DNA from: Gemmatimonadota bacterium | GTDB lineage: Bacteria > Gemmatimonadota > Gemmatimonadetes > Longimicrobiales > Gaopeijiaceae | Length of the DNA stretch: 56,510 nt | Assembly: GCA_022826025.1 (NCBI GenBank) | Contig: JAJDVR010000026.1 | Span: 1-56,510, forward strand | Reading direction: 5' to 3' | Shown: in pieces, positions 11,164 to 20,057 of the stretch | Numbering within the stretch: position 1 is the first letter of the stretch | How the letters are laid out: each line of letters begins with the position of its first letter | Made by a program: the position numbers and the translations under genes | The notes under the pieces: model-generated | Database searches by the model: none | Told to the model about the DNA's origin: nothing | Seen by the model: only the letters and a program-made list of their open reading frames with translations

Positions 11164-12594
11164 ATGAGGAAGAGCGTCCGGACCGCGAACCAGGTCCGAC
11201 AGATCACCCCGGGCGGACCCGGGCGGGCCCTGCGTGGAGGCGCGGCCCTGCTGATGATCCTGCTGGCGGCCACCGCCGGGCGGGCGGCTGCCCAGGTCGA
11301 CACCATCCCGGGTACGGTTCGCCACCTGGGGGTGGTCTACGAGAGCTATGTGCCCACCCTGGCGATCAGCCCCTTCACGGGCCGCTTCGGTGGCCTGACG
11401 GTCGCGCCCAGGGTCGAGGCCGTCATTGCGCGCGACCTGCGTTACAGCGACCGGTTCGAGATGATGGATTCGATTCCGCTGGCCCCCGGCGGCGGAGCCG
11501 TGGACTACGGCCTGTGGGACCAGTTCGGCGCCGACTGGCTGGTGACCGGACAGGTCGAGGGGCTTGGCAACCGCTTCGTGCTGGTCCTGGAACTGCACGA
11601 CGTCGTCTTCTCGGAGGTGAAGGAACGGGCCCGCTTCTCGCTTCCGCGCCCCGACGCGGAGGACTTCCGCATGGCGATCCACGCGATCTCCGACGATGTC
11701 GTCCGATGGATTACCGGAGAGCCCGGGATGGCCGCCAGCCGGATCTGCTTTTCCATGGAATCGGCTGCCGGCTCCCAGGAACTGTACGTGGTCGACTCGG
11801 ACGGCGAGAACCTGCGGCGGCTCTCCAACTTCAACTCCCTCACCATGTCCTGTTCGTGGTCCCCGGACGGCTCGCGACTGGCGTTCCTGTCCTTCGCAAG
11901 CGGCGATCCGGCCATTCATGAAATGGAACTCGCCACCAGGCAGACGCGGATCCTCGATTTCAACCGCACCGGCCAGCCGATGACCCCGGTGTACCACCCG
12001 AACGGGGAGGAGATCATCTTTGCCCTGGCGGACGGCGCCGAGAGCGGTCTCTTCTCCTGGCGCGTCCGCGAGGACTGCTGCCTCTGGCGCCTCACTGCGG
12101 GGCGCTGGAACGATCTGTCGCCCTCGTTCTCGCCGGACGGAAGACGCCTGGCTTTCAACTCCAACCGGCTGGGCGTGGCCATCCCGCAGATCTACGTGAT
12201 GCCGGCGGAGGCCGGCGGTCGGCCGGACCTGGTATCTCCCTATCTCTACGGACAGGGCGGCTACTATACCTCGCCCGACTGGGCGCCCTCCGGCGACCGG
12301 GTCGCGTTCCACGGCCGCTACCGCCGCGGCAGCTACCACATCCTCATCGCCGATGTGGCGGCACAGGGACAACGGTTGCTGCAGCTCACCTACGAGGGCA
12401 ACAACGAGGACCCCAGCTGGGCGCCCGACGGCCGCCACCTGGTCTTCGTGGGAGAACGGGACTGGGGATTCGGGCTCTTCGTCGTAGACACCGTCAGCGG
12501 CAGGATTCGTCCCGTGCTCGCAGGGGTGAGGCCGCGCGTACCCGACTGGTCGCCCAGTCTGGCCTCCACCCAGGCCCCGGCAAGGGAGAACTGA
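11164..12594 (+). CDS. tolB: Tol-Pal system translocation protein TolB
   Basis: Signal peptide, repeated beta-propeller motifs (SWSPDGSRLAFLS, SFSPDGRRLAFNS, SWAPDGRHLVFVG). Confidence 0.92.
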   Translation: MRKSVRTANQVRQITPGGPGRALRGGAALLMILLAATAGRAAAQVDTIPGTVRHLGVVYESYVPTLAISPFTGRFGGLTVAPRVEAVIARDLRYSDRFEMMDSIPLAPGGGAVDYGLWDQFGADWLVTGQVEGLGNRFVLVLELHDVVFSEVKERARFSLPRPDAEDFRMAIHAISDDVVRWITGEPGMAASRICFSMESAAGSQELYVVDSDGENLRRLSNFNSLTMSCSWSPDGSRLAFLSFASGDPAIHEMELATRQTRILDFNRTGQPMTPVYHPNGEEIIFALADGAESGLFSWRVREDCCLWRLTAGRWNDLSPSFSPDGRRLAFNSNRLGVAIPQIYVMPAEAGGRPDLVSPYLYGQGGYYTSPDWAPSGDRVAFHGRYRRGSYHILIADVAAQGQRLLQLTYEGNNEDPSWAPDGRHLVFVGERDWGFGLFVVDTVSGRIRPVLAGVRPRVPDWSPSLASTQAPAREN

Positions 12595-12721
12595 GCCGGC
12601 GATCCCCATGCACGGTGCAGCCCCACAAGATGTTGCGCTTGGGCGTCCGATTTCGTACGTATATGGCTGATTCCGGCGCACGCTTGGTACTCGACACCGA
12701 CCCCATATTCCAGGAGTAGCG

Positions 12722-13306
12722 ATGTTGCACCGCAGTCTCATCATTTCCGTCGTCGCGGCCGGACTGTTCGTCGCCTCGTGCGGACAGGAGGAACTTCCCC
12801 CTCCCCCTCCGCCGCCCGTGGAGGAAGGTCCGAACCAGGATTCCATCGACGCGGCCCGCAGAGCGGCGGAAGAGGCGGCCCGCAGGGCGGCTGAAGAGGA
12901 GGCACGTCGTGCTGCCGCGCTTGAGGCTGCCCGCGAGGCGCTCACGGCGATGGTCTTCTTCGACTTCGACATGGCGGAGATTCGCAGCGACGCCGAGGGC
13001 GTGCTTCAGAGCAAGGTTCGTGTACTGCGCGCCAGCCCCGCGGTTCAGCTTCGCATCGAGGGACACGCGGACGAGCGCGGATCCTCGGAGTACAACCTGG
13101 CGCTGGGCAGCCGGCGCGCGGAAGCCGTGCGCCAGTTCTTCGTCAACGCCGGGCTCGCCGAGTCCCGCTTCGACGTTCGTTCCTACGGCGAAGAGCAGCC
13201 CCGCGAGATGGGCAGCAACGAGCAGTCCTGGGCCCAGAACCGGCGCGACGAATTCGTGATCACGGCTGGAGGCAATCAGATCCAGGTTCCGGGCGGCGGC
13301 CAGTAG
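12722..13306 (+). CDS. pal: Peptidoglycan-associated lipoprotein Pal (OmpA-like)
   Basis: Lipobox FVASC; FFDFDMAEIRSDA, RIEGHADERGSSEYNLALGSRRAEAV, SYGEEQP. Confidence 0.95.
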   Translation: MLHRSLIISVVAAGLFVASCGQEELPPPPPPPVEEGPNQDSIDAARRAAEEAARRAAEEEARRAAALEAAREALTAMVFFDFDMAEIRSDAEGVLQSKVRVLRASPAVQLRIEGHADERGSSEYNLALGSRRAEAVRQFFVNAGLAESRFDVRSYGEEQPREMGSNEQSWAQNRRDEFVITAGGNQIQVPGGGQ

Positions 13307-13338
13307 GCGCCCGACCCGGAATCGGTCTGGCCGGGTAC

Positions 13339-14112
13339 GTGCGTCGGGATACGACCGCCGTGCCGCGACATGTCTTCCTGATCGCCCTGATCGGGGTGCT
13401 GGCGGGTACGGGGTGCGCCACCAAGGGGGACATCCGCGTTCTGCAGGAGGAGGTCGGCGCGCTCGCCGACCGCCAGGCGAGGGAGTTGGCGGGCTTCGAG
13501 TCGCTGGTTCGTGCCAGCCAGGACACCCTTTCCGGCCAGACCGGTCTCTATCTGGAGTTGCGGCGCGAGGTACTGCAGCGGCTGGATGAACTCCTCCAGC
13601 AGATTCTGATCCTCGTCGAGGTCGAGGGCCAGAGCCAGCGAGCCCTGGCCTCCCTGCGCGACCAGGTCGAAATGATGCAGCGGGCCCCGGTCGTCGTTCA
13701 GGACTCGAGCGACATCGGGCTTCCGATGGACGAGGTCGAAGGGCCCGACGCGCATTTCGACGCGGCCCTGCTGATGTACAACCGGGGCTCGAACGTCACC
13801 GCGCGCCGCGCTTTCGACGAGTTCCTCGCCACCTACCCGAATCATGAACTCGCCGGGGATGCGACCTTCTTCCTTTCCGACCTCGACCTGCAGGAGGAAC
13901 GCCTCGAGGACGCCATCGAGGGGTTCATGCGCGTTCCCATGATGTACCCGGACTCCCCGAGGGTTCCGGAGGCGCTCTACAGTGCCGCGCTTCTCCACGA
14001 CGAGCTCGGAGACACCGAAGAGGCGCGCAACCTGCTTGAACGGGTGATCGGCGGGTTCCCGGACTCCGACGTCGCGGAACTCGCGCAGCAGAGACTTCAG
14101 GAAATCCCCTAG
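13339..14112 (+). CDS. cpoB: Tol-Pal system protein YbgF/CpoB (TPR lipoprotein)
   Basis: Lipobox LAGTGC, coiled-coil N-terminus, TPR repeats (FDAALLMYNRGSNVTARRAFDEFLATYPNHELAGDATFFLSDL). Confidence 0.87.
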   Translation: MRRDTTAVPRHVFLIALIGVLAGTGCATKGDIRVLQEEVGALADRQARELAGFESLVRASQDTLSGQTGLYLELRREVLQRLDELLQQILILVEVEGQSQRALASLRDQVEMMQRAPVVVQDSSDIGLPMDEVEGPDAHFDAALLMYNRGSNVTARRAFDEFLATYPNHELAGDATFFLSDLDLQEERLEDAIEGFMRVPMMYPDSPRVPEALYSAALLHDELGDTEEARNLLERVIGGFPDSDVAELAQQRLQEIP

Positions 14113-14211
14113 GAACGGGTCCGGGGAGCGGCCGGTCACCGGCGGGCCACGAAATGGCTGTCGGGTCGACCGGCGCTGCCTGCCAGCGGAGTTCCCTCCG
14201 GGAGGTGCGGG

Positions 14212-14709
14212 ATGCGCTGTCCTCACTGTGGCAGCCGCGAGAATCACGTGGTTGATACGCGCTCGACCGGGCAGGGACAGGCTGTGCGCCGCCGCCGGGA
14301 ATGCAAGGAGTGCCGTGGCCGCTTCACGACCTACGAGTACATCCAGGAGCGGCCCCTTCGGGTCCTGAAGGCCCGTGGCGACACCGAGGACTTCGAACGC
14401 GCGAAGCTCGTGCGCAGCATTCAGGTGGCCTGCGCCAAGCGCCCGGTGTCCCCTTCCACCATCGACGCCATCGCGGGGAACATCCAGTACACGCTCACCG
14501 TCGAGGGCGGGGGCGAGGTCAGGAGTTCGCGCATCGGCGAAATGGTGATGGAAGCGCTCAAGCCGCTGGACCGGGTCGCCTACGTCCGCTTCGCCTCCGT
14601 GTACAGGAACTTCCAGGATATCCAAGAGTTCCAAGAGATGATCGCGGACCTGAATCTCCGGCGGGAACGCAGCCTTCGGGCCAGGGACCAGGTCGAGCTT
14701 CCCATCTGA
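14212..14709 (+). CDS. nrdR: Transcriptional regulator NrdR
   Basis: MRCPHCGSRENHVVDTR...RRRRECKECRGRFTTYEYI zinc ribbon plus ATP-cone. Confidence 0.97.
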   Translation: MRCPHCGSRENHVVDTRSTGQGQAVRRRRECKECRGRFTTYEYIQERPLRVLKARGDTEDFERAKLVRSIQVACAKRPVSPSTIDAIAGNIQYTLTVEGGGEVRSSRIGEMVMEALKPLDRVAYVRFASVYRNFQDIQEFQEMIADLNLRRERSLRARDQVELPI

Positions 14710-14819
14710 CGCGCGAGCGGAACGTCGGCGGAAGCCTGCTGCCGGTGCCATTCCGCCGCCGTCGAGCCATTATCTTTCCGCGATCATCGGTCGGGCCGTA
14801 ACCCGCGGAGTCTCATCGC

Positions 14820-15620
14820 ATGTCCAGCAAAACCCCGAACCCTGCCGGAGAGATGCCTTTTCTCGACCACCTCGAGGAGCTTCGCTGGCGCATCCTGTGG
14901 AGCCTGCTGGCGCTGGCGATCGGGGCAGTGGCGGGGTTCCTGCTGGTTCACTACGGACAAATGCTGCAGGTGCTCTTCAGTCCTTACCAGGCGCTGTTCG
15001 GTGAGGATCAGATGCTCATCAACCTGAAACCCACCGACGCATTCTTCATCACGCTCAAGTACGGGATCCTGATCGGGTTCCTCCTGGTGTTTCCCATCAT
15101 CGTCTATCACATCTGGTCGTTTCTGGCGCCGGCGCTCAAGAAGGCCGAGAAACGGGTGATCGTTCCCGCCCTCTACATGGGACTGGTCCTCTTCATTCTC
15201 GGTGTGCTGATGGCGTACTACATCGCGCTCCCGATCACCCTGGAGTTCCTGGTCGGGTTCCAGACGGACATCATGGTGCCCCAGTGGACCGCCCAGGACT
15301 ACTTCGGATTCACGATTCAGCTGCTGGTGGCGTTCGGCATCATCTTCGAATTGCCCGTGGTGGTGATGATCCTGAGCGTGCTGGGCCTCGTGACGCCGGC
15401 GTTCCTGCGCAGCAAGCGCAGGCACGCGATCCTGCTCATCACGATCGTCGCCGCGCTCATCTCCCCGGGCGACGTCATCATGCTGACCGTGCTCATGATG
15501 GTGCCGCTGATCATCCTGTACGAATTCTCGATCCTGCTCTCGGTCATGATCTACCGGAAGCGGGAGGAGAGGATCGCCGCCGCGGCCGATCCGCCGCCGG
15601 ACTCCGTTCAGGCGGGGTAG
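14820..15620 (+). CDS. tatC: Sec-independent protein translocase TatC
   Basis: MPFLDHLEELRWRILWSL, six TM segments, SKRRHAILLITIVAALISPGD. Confidence 0.96.
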   Translation: MSSKTPNPAGEMPFLDHLEELRWRILWSLLALAIGAVAGFLLVHYGQMLQVLFSPYQALFGEDQMLINLKPTDAFFITLKYGILIGFLLVFPIIVYHIWSFLAPALKKAEKRVIVPALYMGLVLFILGVLMAYYIALPITLEFLVGFQTDIMVPQWTAQDYFGFTIQLLVAFGIIFELPVVVMILSVLGLVTPAFLRSKRRHAILLITIVAALISPGDVIMLTVLMMVPLIILYEFSILLSVMIYRKREERIAAAADPPPDSVQAG

Positions 15621-15622
15621 GA

Positions 15623-18600
15623 ATGACTTGCGGTCACTTCCTGGCGGCTTTCCTGTTCCGGCGTGACCGGGTGCCGGACCCTCGCCGCCGACCGCCGTAT
15701 CCTGTGGCCGCCCTGCTCCTGCCGCTGGTCGTGGCGGGCCTGCCAATCCAGGTGCACGGCCAGCAGGTCCCGGACTCGATTCCGCCGCCGGGGTCTCCCG
15801 ACACGACGGTGGTCGTGGACTCGGCGCGGGTACAGGTCCTCCAGGTACTCGAACGCCTGGCCGCCCCGCCGCTTCCCGACTCGCTTCGGGAACTGCCCGA
15901 CTCGACGGAGCAGGCTCCCCGGCCGGTGGCTCCTGGTCCGGACTCGGTGCTCAACGCCCTGCTCTCGCTACCGGGATACCAGGCCAGCCGGTACGAGGGC
16001 ACCGGGCTCGAGTTCGGATCAAGCGGGGAGGTGGTTCTCTACGGCAACTCGGATGCGCGCGCGCGGTTCTTCCGGGAAGGCGCCGAGCGCATGCAGCTGG
16101 AGGCCGATTCCTCGATCACCATGGACGACTCCACGAACCTGATCTGGACGGAGGGGGCCTCGGAGTTCACCGGGCGCGAGGGCGAGCCCCTCAGCAGCAC
16201 CTCCATGATCTACAACCTCGACAGCCGGCGCGGCACCGCCTACAGCGCGCGCACCCGGTTCGCCGAAGGCGGCAGTCCCTGGAACGTGTTCGGCGATCTG
16301 CCCTCGGTGACGCCCGAGATCGTCCACGGGGCACACGTCGGCTTCACTTCCTGCGACCTGGAGCACCCGCACTACCACTTCGACACCAGCCAGATCAAGA
16401 TCGTGGCGGGCAACATGCTGGTGGCGAGGTCGGTGAAGCTCTACTTCGCCGACGTTCCCGTCTTCTGGTTCCCCTTCATGTTCCAGAGCATCGAGCGCGG
16501 CCGCGCCAGCGGCATCCTGACGCCGCGTTTCAGCGTGAACGACATCGTGCGCAGTTCGGCGGGCTACAGTCGTCGCATCTCCAACCTGGGCTTCTACTGG
16601 GCCATCAACGACTACGCGGACGCGTCGGTTGCAATGGACTGGTGGGCCGACAACTACGTGGGCGTGACCGGGACCCTGAACTACAGCTGGCTGCGCCAGT
16701 TTCTGCGTGGCAACGTCAACTTCCGCAACTTCTGGCGGCAGGGCGGGAGTACGGAGCTCGCCTTCAGCACCTCCCACAACTGGGAGCTCGACGAGCGCAC
16801 GCGCTTCGAGATCCGGTCAAGCTATGCTTCCTCCACCGACTTCGTGCGCCAGAATTCCTTCGACCCGCGCGAGGTCACGCAATCGATCGACTCGCAGGGA
16901 GGGATCAACCGGCGCTTCGACTGGGGCAACGTCTCCATGAGCGCCAACCGGCGCCAGTTCCTGTCCGACGACCGGGTGTCGCTCACGCTGCCGTCCGCCA
17001 ACCTCTCGCTATCGCCCATCACCTTCTTCTCCGCTCCGTCGTCGCGGGCCAGCTGGTACAACAACGTCATCTGGACCGGAAGCGGAAACTACACGCGCAG
17101 CATCGAGGACCGGCTGGATCAGCCGCCGGGCGACTTCAAGGAGAGCCTGGCGGACAAGCAGACCACGCGCGGAGGCCTGTCGTCCAGCCTGAGCCTGGGC
17201 GCGCTCGCCCTTTCGCACAGCCTGAGCTTCAACGAGGCCGTGACCCGGGACGGGCTGGAGGTTCTCGCTCCCGCCGCCGGCCTGGCGGCCGCCGACCGGC
17301 TCGAGGCCTGGTTCGGCAACGTGGTCGCGCCCTCGGCCGACAGCGCATTTCCGGAGCGCGTGGACCTGAGCAGCACCGACCTCAACTGGTCCCAGACCCT
17401 CAGCTACCAGCAGCGCCTCGTCGGGACGACCACCCTGACGCCCAATCTGGCCATGTCGGGCAAGGCGCTGCAGACGAACAAGATTCCGGAGGCGGGGTCG
17501 CTGGTGTCCGCGCCCACCCGCCTCTCCTTCGGCGCGGGGCTGAAGACGGACATCTACGGGCTCTGGCCGGGTGTGGGGGGCTTCTCCGCCATTCGCCACA
17601 AGCTCTCGCCCGGCTTCGACTATTCCTACGCACCCGCCGTGACGCAGACCGAGCTTCAGAACGCCGTCTTCGGCCGCGGGGAATTCCGCGCCAAGAACGA
17701 GATGCGGATCCGGCTGAACCAGACGTTCGAAGCGAAAAGGGAAACCGAGGAATCCGAGGAGCAGGGCGAGGAGGAGGCTCCTCCCGACCCCGGCGGCGAG
17801 CCACGGCGCAGACCGCAGGCGGAGATCGTTCAGTTGCTGGCCCTTCAAACCAGCGCCGTCAACTATGACTTCGTGCGCGCCGACTCTCTCGGCCGGTTCA
17901 CGGACGGCTTCACGACCACCACGCTCTCCAACAGCATCAGCTCGGACTTTCTGCGCGGGCTGCAGATCTCCATGGAGCACCTGCTTTTCGACGAGAGCGT
18001 CCAGGCAGGCGAGGGGAGGAAGTTCGCGCCCCATCTCTCCGGGCTCGATCTCTCGTTCTCCCTGAACGCGGATTCCCCTCCGCTGCGCTGGGTCGGGGGG
18101 CTGATCGGGCTGGGGGGCGACGGAGAGGCGCGTCCGGAGCCGGAGCCGGAAGAGGAGGACCTGCTCGAAGAGGAAGACCCTTTCTCGGCGACCAGCGGCC
18201 TCGACGAGAGCCAGGTCGTGCCGGGTTTCGGCGATACCTCGCGCGACTTCGGCAGGCAAAGCGCTCAGGGGCGTCCGGGCGGCGGTGGCGGCGGATGGGA
18301 CGCGAACGTCTCCTATTCGCTACAGCGCCCGCGCCAGGCCGACCTGGTCCGGCAGATGGTTCAGCTCAACGTCCGGTTCGAGCCCACCGAACTGTGGCGC
18401 GCGAGCTGGCGTACTTCCTACGACGTGGAGCTGGGGTCGTTCAACGACCACATGATTACGTTCACGCGGCAATTGCATCGCTGGGAAGCCAACTTCGATT
18501 TCAGGCGCACGGTCACCGGCAACTGGGCGTTCCGCTTCGAGGTGGCGTTGAGCGACAATCGCGATCTGAAGTTCGACTATCAGCAGTACGACCGTTTCGA

Positions 18601-18625
18601 CGCCGCGCAGGGCCGGTTTCGCTGA
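15623..18625 (+). CDS. lptD: LPS-assembly protein LptD-like (OstA-family) outer membrane protein
   Basis: Signal peptide; OstA-like N-domain; TSCDLEHPHYHFDTSQIKIVAGNMLVARSVKLYFADVPVFWFPFMFQ; long beta-barrel C-terminus. Start ATG 15623 chosen. Confidence 0.88.
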   Translation: MTCGHFLAAFLFRRDRVPDPRRRPPYPVAALLLPLVVAGLPIQVHGQQVPDSIPPPGSPDTTVVVDSARVQVLQVLERLAAPPLPDSLRELPDSTEQAPRPVAPGPDSVLNALLSLPGYQASRYEGTGLEFGSSGEVVLYGNSDARARFFREGAERMQLEADSSITMDDSTNLIWTEGASEFTGREGEPLSSTSMIYNLDSRRGTAYSARTRFAEGGSPWNVFGDLPSVTPEIVHGAHVGFTSCDLEHPHYHFDTSQIKIVAGNMLVARSVKLYFADVPVFWFPFMFQSIERGRASGILTPRFSVNDIVRSSAGYSRRISNLGFYWAINDYADASVAMDWWADNYVGVTGTLNYSWLRQFLRGNVNFRNFWRQGGSTELAFSTSHNWELDERTRFEIRSSYASSTDFVRQNSFDPREVTQSIDSQGGINRRFDWGNVSMSANRRQFLSDDRVSLTLPSANLSLSPITFFSAPSSRASWYNNVIWTGSGNYTRSIEDRLDQPPGDFKESLADKQTTRGGLSSSLSLGALALSHSLSFNEAVTRDGLEVLAPAAGLAAADRLEAWFGNVVAPSADSAFPERVDLSSTDLNWSQTLSYQQRLVGTTTLTPNLAMSGKALQTNKIPEAGSLVSAPTRLSFGAGLKTDIYGLWPGVGGFSAIRHKLSPGFDYSYAPAVTQTELQNAVFGRGEFRAKNEMRIRLNQTFEAKRETEESEEQGEEEAPPDPGGEPRRRPQAEIVQLLALQTSAVNYDFVRADSLGRFTDGFTTTTLSNSISSDFLRGLQISMEHLLFDESVQAGEGRKFAPHLSGLDLSFSLNADSPPLRWVGGLIGLGGDGEARPEPEPEEEDLLEEEDPFSATSGLDESQVVPGFGDTSRDFGRQSAQGRPGGGGGGWDANVSYSLQRPRQADLVRQMVQLNVRFEPTELWRASWRTSYDVELGSFNDHMITFTRQLHRWEANFDFRRTVTGNWAFRFEVALSDNRDLKFDYQQYDRFDAAQGRFR

Positions 18626-18795
18626 ACGCCCGCCCCGCACGGGTGCGGCGCGTGCAGGAGAGCGTGAGTACGCCCGTCTTCCCATGGTCCCCGTTCCCCG
18701 ATGCCGGCGTTGTGGCACACCTCGTGCAGACCAATGGGCGCTGATGGGGCAGGAGACGCCCGCGATGCTCTCCGGGATGCCACGAGGAGGTTCCG

Positions 18796-19962
18796 ATGTT
18801 CGGTCACGGGTATTCGGTTGGACGATGTGCTCGCAGCTTGAAGGTGCTCCTCCTGCTGGGCACCCTGACGGCCTGCGACGAGGACGGAGTGCTGCTCAGT
18901 CTGGATGATCCCCCCGCGGCGCCGCGCGCGCTGGATGCCCACTATTTCGCAGGGGTGGTCACCGTCACATGGACCCTCGCGCCCGGCTGGAGCGGTGAGA
19001 CCTTCCGCGTCTACTCCCGGCGCATCACCGACCGGGACTACTTTCTCATCGCCGAGGTGAGCAGCTGCGCGGAAGGAGCCTGCGAATACCGCGACGCCAA
19101 CGTGGCGGCGGGCGTGACCTACGAGTACTACGTGGCCGCGGTCGGGGCCTCGGGGCTGGAAACACCTTCCAGCCACCTGGTGGAGGTCGCCGTTCCGGTG
19201 CCGGATCCTCCCGCGGTGCCGGTCACGGTTCTGGCGACGGCGCTGGACGGATCCGTCTTCCTCACCTGGAGTGACGACGCGCGCGCCGCCGAGGATTTCT
19301 CCCACTACAGGGTATACCTCGATGACGGGGACGTCTTCCTCCTGAGTGAGACGGACTCCGAAGGGTTTCTCGACCTGCGTGCGAGCAACGGCGAGACCTA
19401 CAACTATTTCGTTTCCGCCCTCGACGATCAGGGGCACGAGAGCGGGGGAAGCTCGATGGCGAGCGCGACCCCGCGTCCCGACTACCACGGCGAGCTGATC
19501 TACTCCTATCTGGACGCGCCGTCGTCTTCAGGCTTTCGGTTCCCGCTGAACGAACAGGACGGACCCATCGTCCACGGCGACGCGCCCGGCCGCCACTTCC
19601 GGTTCGAACAGGATCAGGCCGGGTGGTGGCTGGTCCCCGGGCCGGGCGCCGAGATCCACAACCGGGTCTTTTCGACCAGCCAGCTCAAGTGCGGACCCGG
19701 GAGCGACGCGGGATGTATCGACGTGACCATCGCGCCCGCCCGGGACTACACGACCCAGGCGGTCGAGGCGCTGCCCGCGACCACCTACGTGCTTCGCTAT
19801 TCGGGAACCGACGGCCACCACTATGCCGCGGTGCGGATCACCAGCCAGGGCTACCTCGACGATGGCGCGGTGATGGTCTTCGACTGGGCCCATCAGCTCC
19901 AGCCCGGCAATGTGGGCCTGGAGCGACGCGGGCCCGCAGCGCTCGTTCGCTACGGGACCTGA
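18796..19962 (+). CDS. Putative lipoprotein with fibronectin type III-like domains
   Basis: Lipobox LTACDEDG; two Fn3-like repeats (PPAAPRALDAHYFAGVVTVTWTL...; PPAVPVTVLATALDGSVFLTWSD...); unrecognised C-terminus. Confidence 0.72.
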   Translation: MFGHGYSVGRCARSLKVLLLLGTLTACDEDGVLLSLDDPPAAPRALDAHYFAGVVTVTWTLAPGWSGETFRVYSRRITDRDYFLIAEVSSCAEGACEYRDANVAAGVTYEYYVAAVGASGLETPSSHLVEVAVPVPDPPAVPVTVLATALDGSVFLTWSDDARAAEDFSHYRVYLDDGDVFLLSETDSEGFLDLRASNGETYNYFVSALDDQGHESGGSSMASATPRPDYHGELIYSYLDAPSSSGFRFPLNEQDGPIVHGDAPGRHFRFEQDQAGWWLVPGPGAEIHNRVFSTSQLKCGPGSDAGCIDVTIAPARDYTTQAVEALPATTYVLRYSGTDGHHYAAVRITSQGYLDDGAVMVFDWAHQLQPGNVGLERRGPAALVRYGT

Positions 19963-20022
19963 CACCGAACCCGGATCGTCCCCCGGGGAATCAGGGACGG
20001 CGCCTCCTCTGACCGGTGCGGG

Positions 20023-20051
20023 TTGAGAGGGCGCCGCCGGCGGGGTATAAT
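20023..20051 (+). promoter_or_regulatory. Candidate sigma70-type promoter, TTGAGA-17-TATAAT
   Basis: -35 TTGAGA 20023-20028, 17-nt spacer, exact -10 consensus TATAAT 20046-20051; 6 nt before ATG 20058. Confidence 0.75.
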
Positions 20052-20057
20052 CGCGAC

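Noticed and set aside
12633-12667. Possible promoter upstream of pal (TTGCGC/TTGGGC with TACGTATATGG)
   Set aside because: No combination gives a good -35/-10 pair at 16-18 nt spacing.
18635-18648. CCGCACGGGTGCGG hairpin after lptD as a terminator
   Set aside because: Only a 5-6 bp stem and no T-tract; expected often by chance at this GC content.
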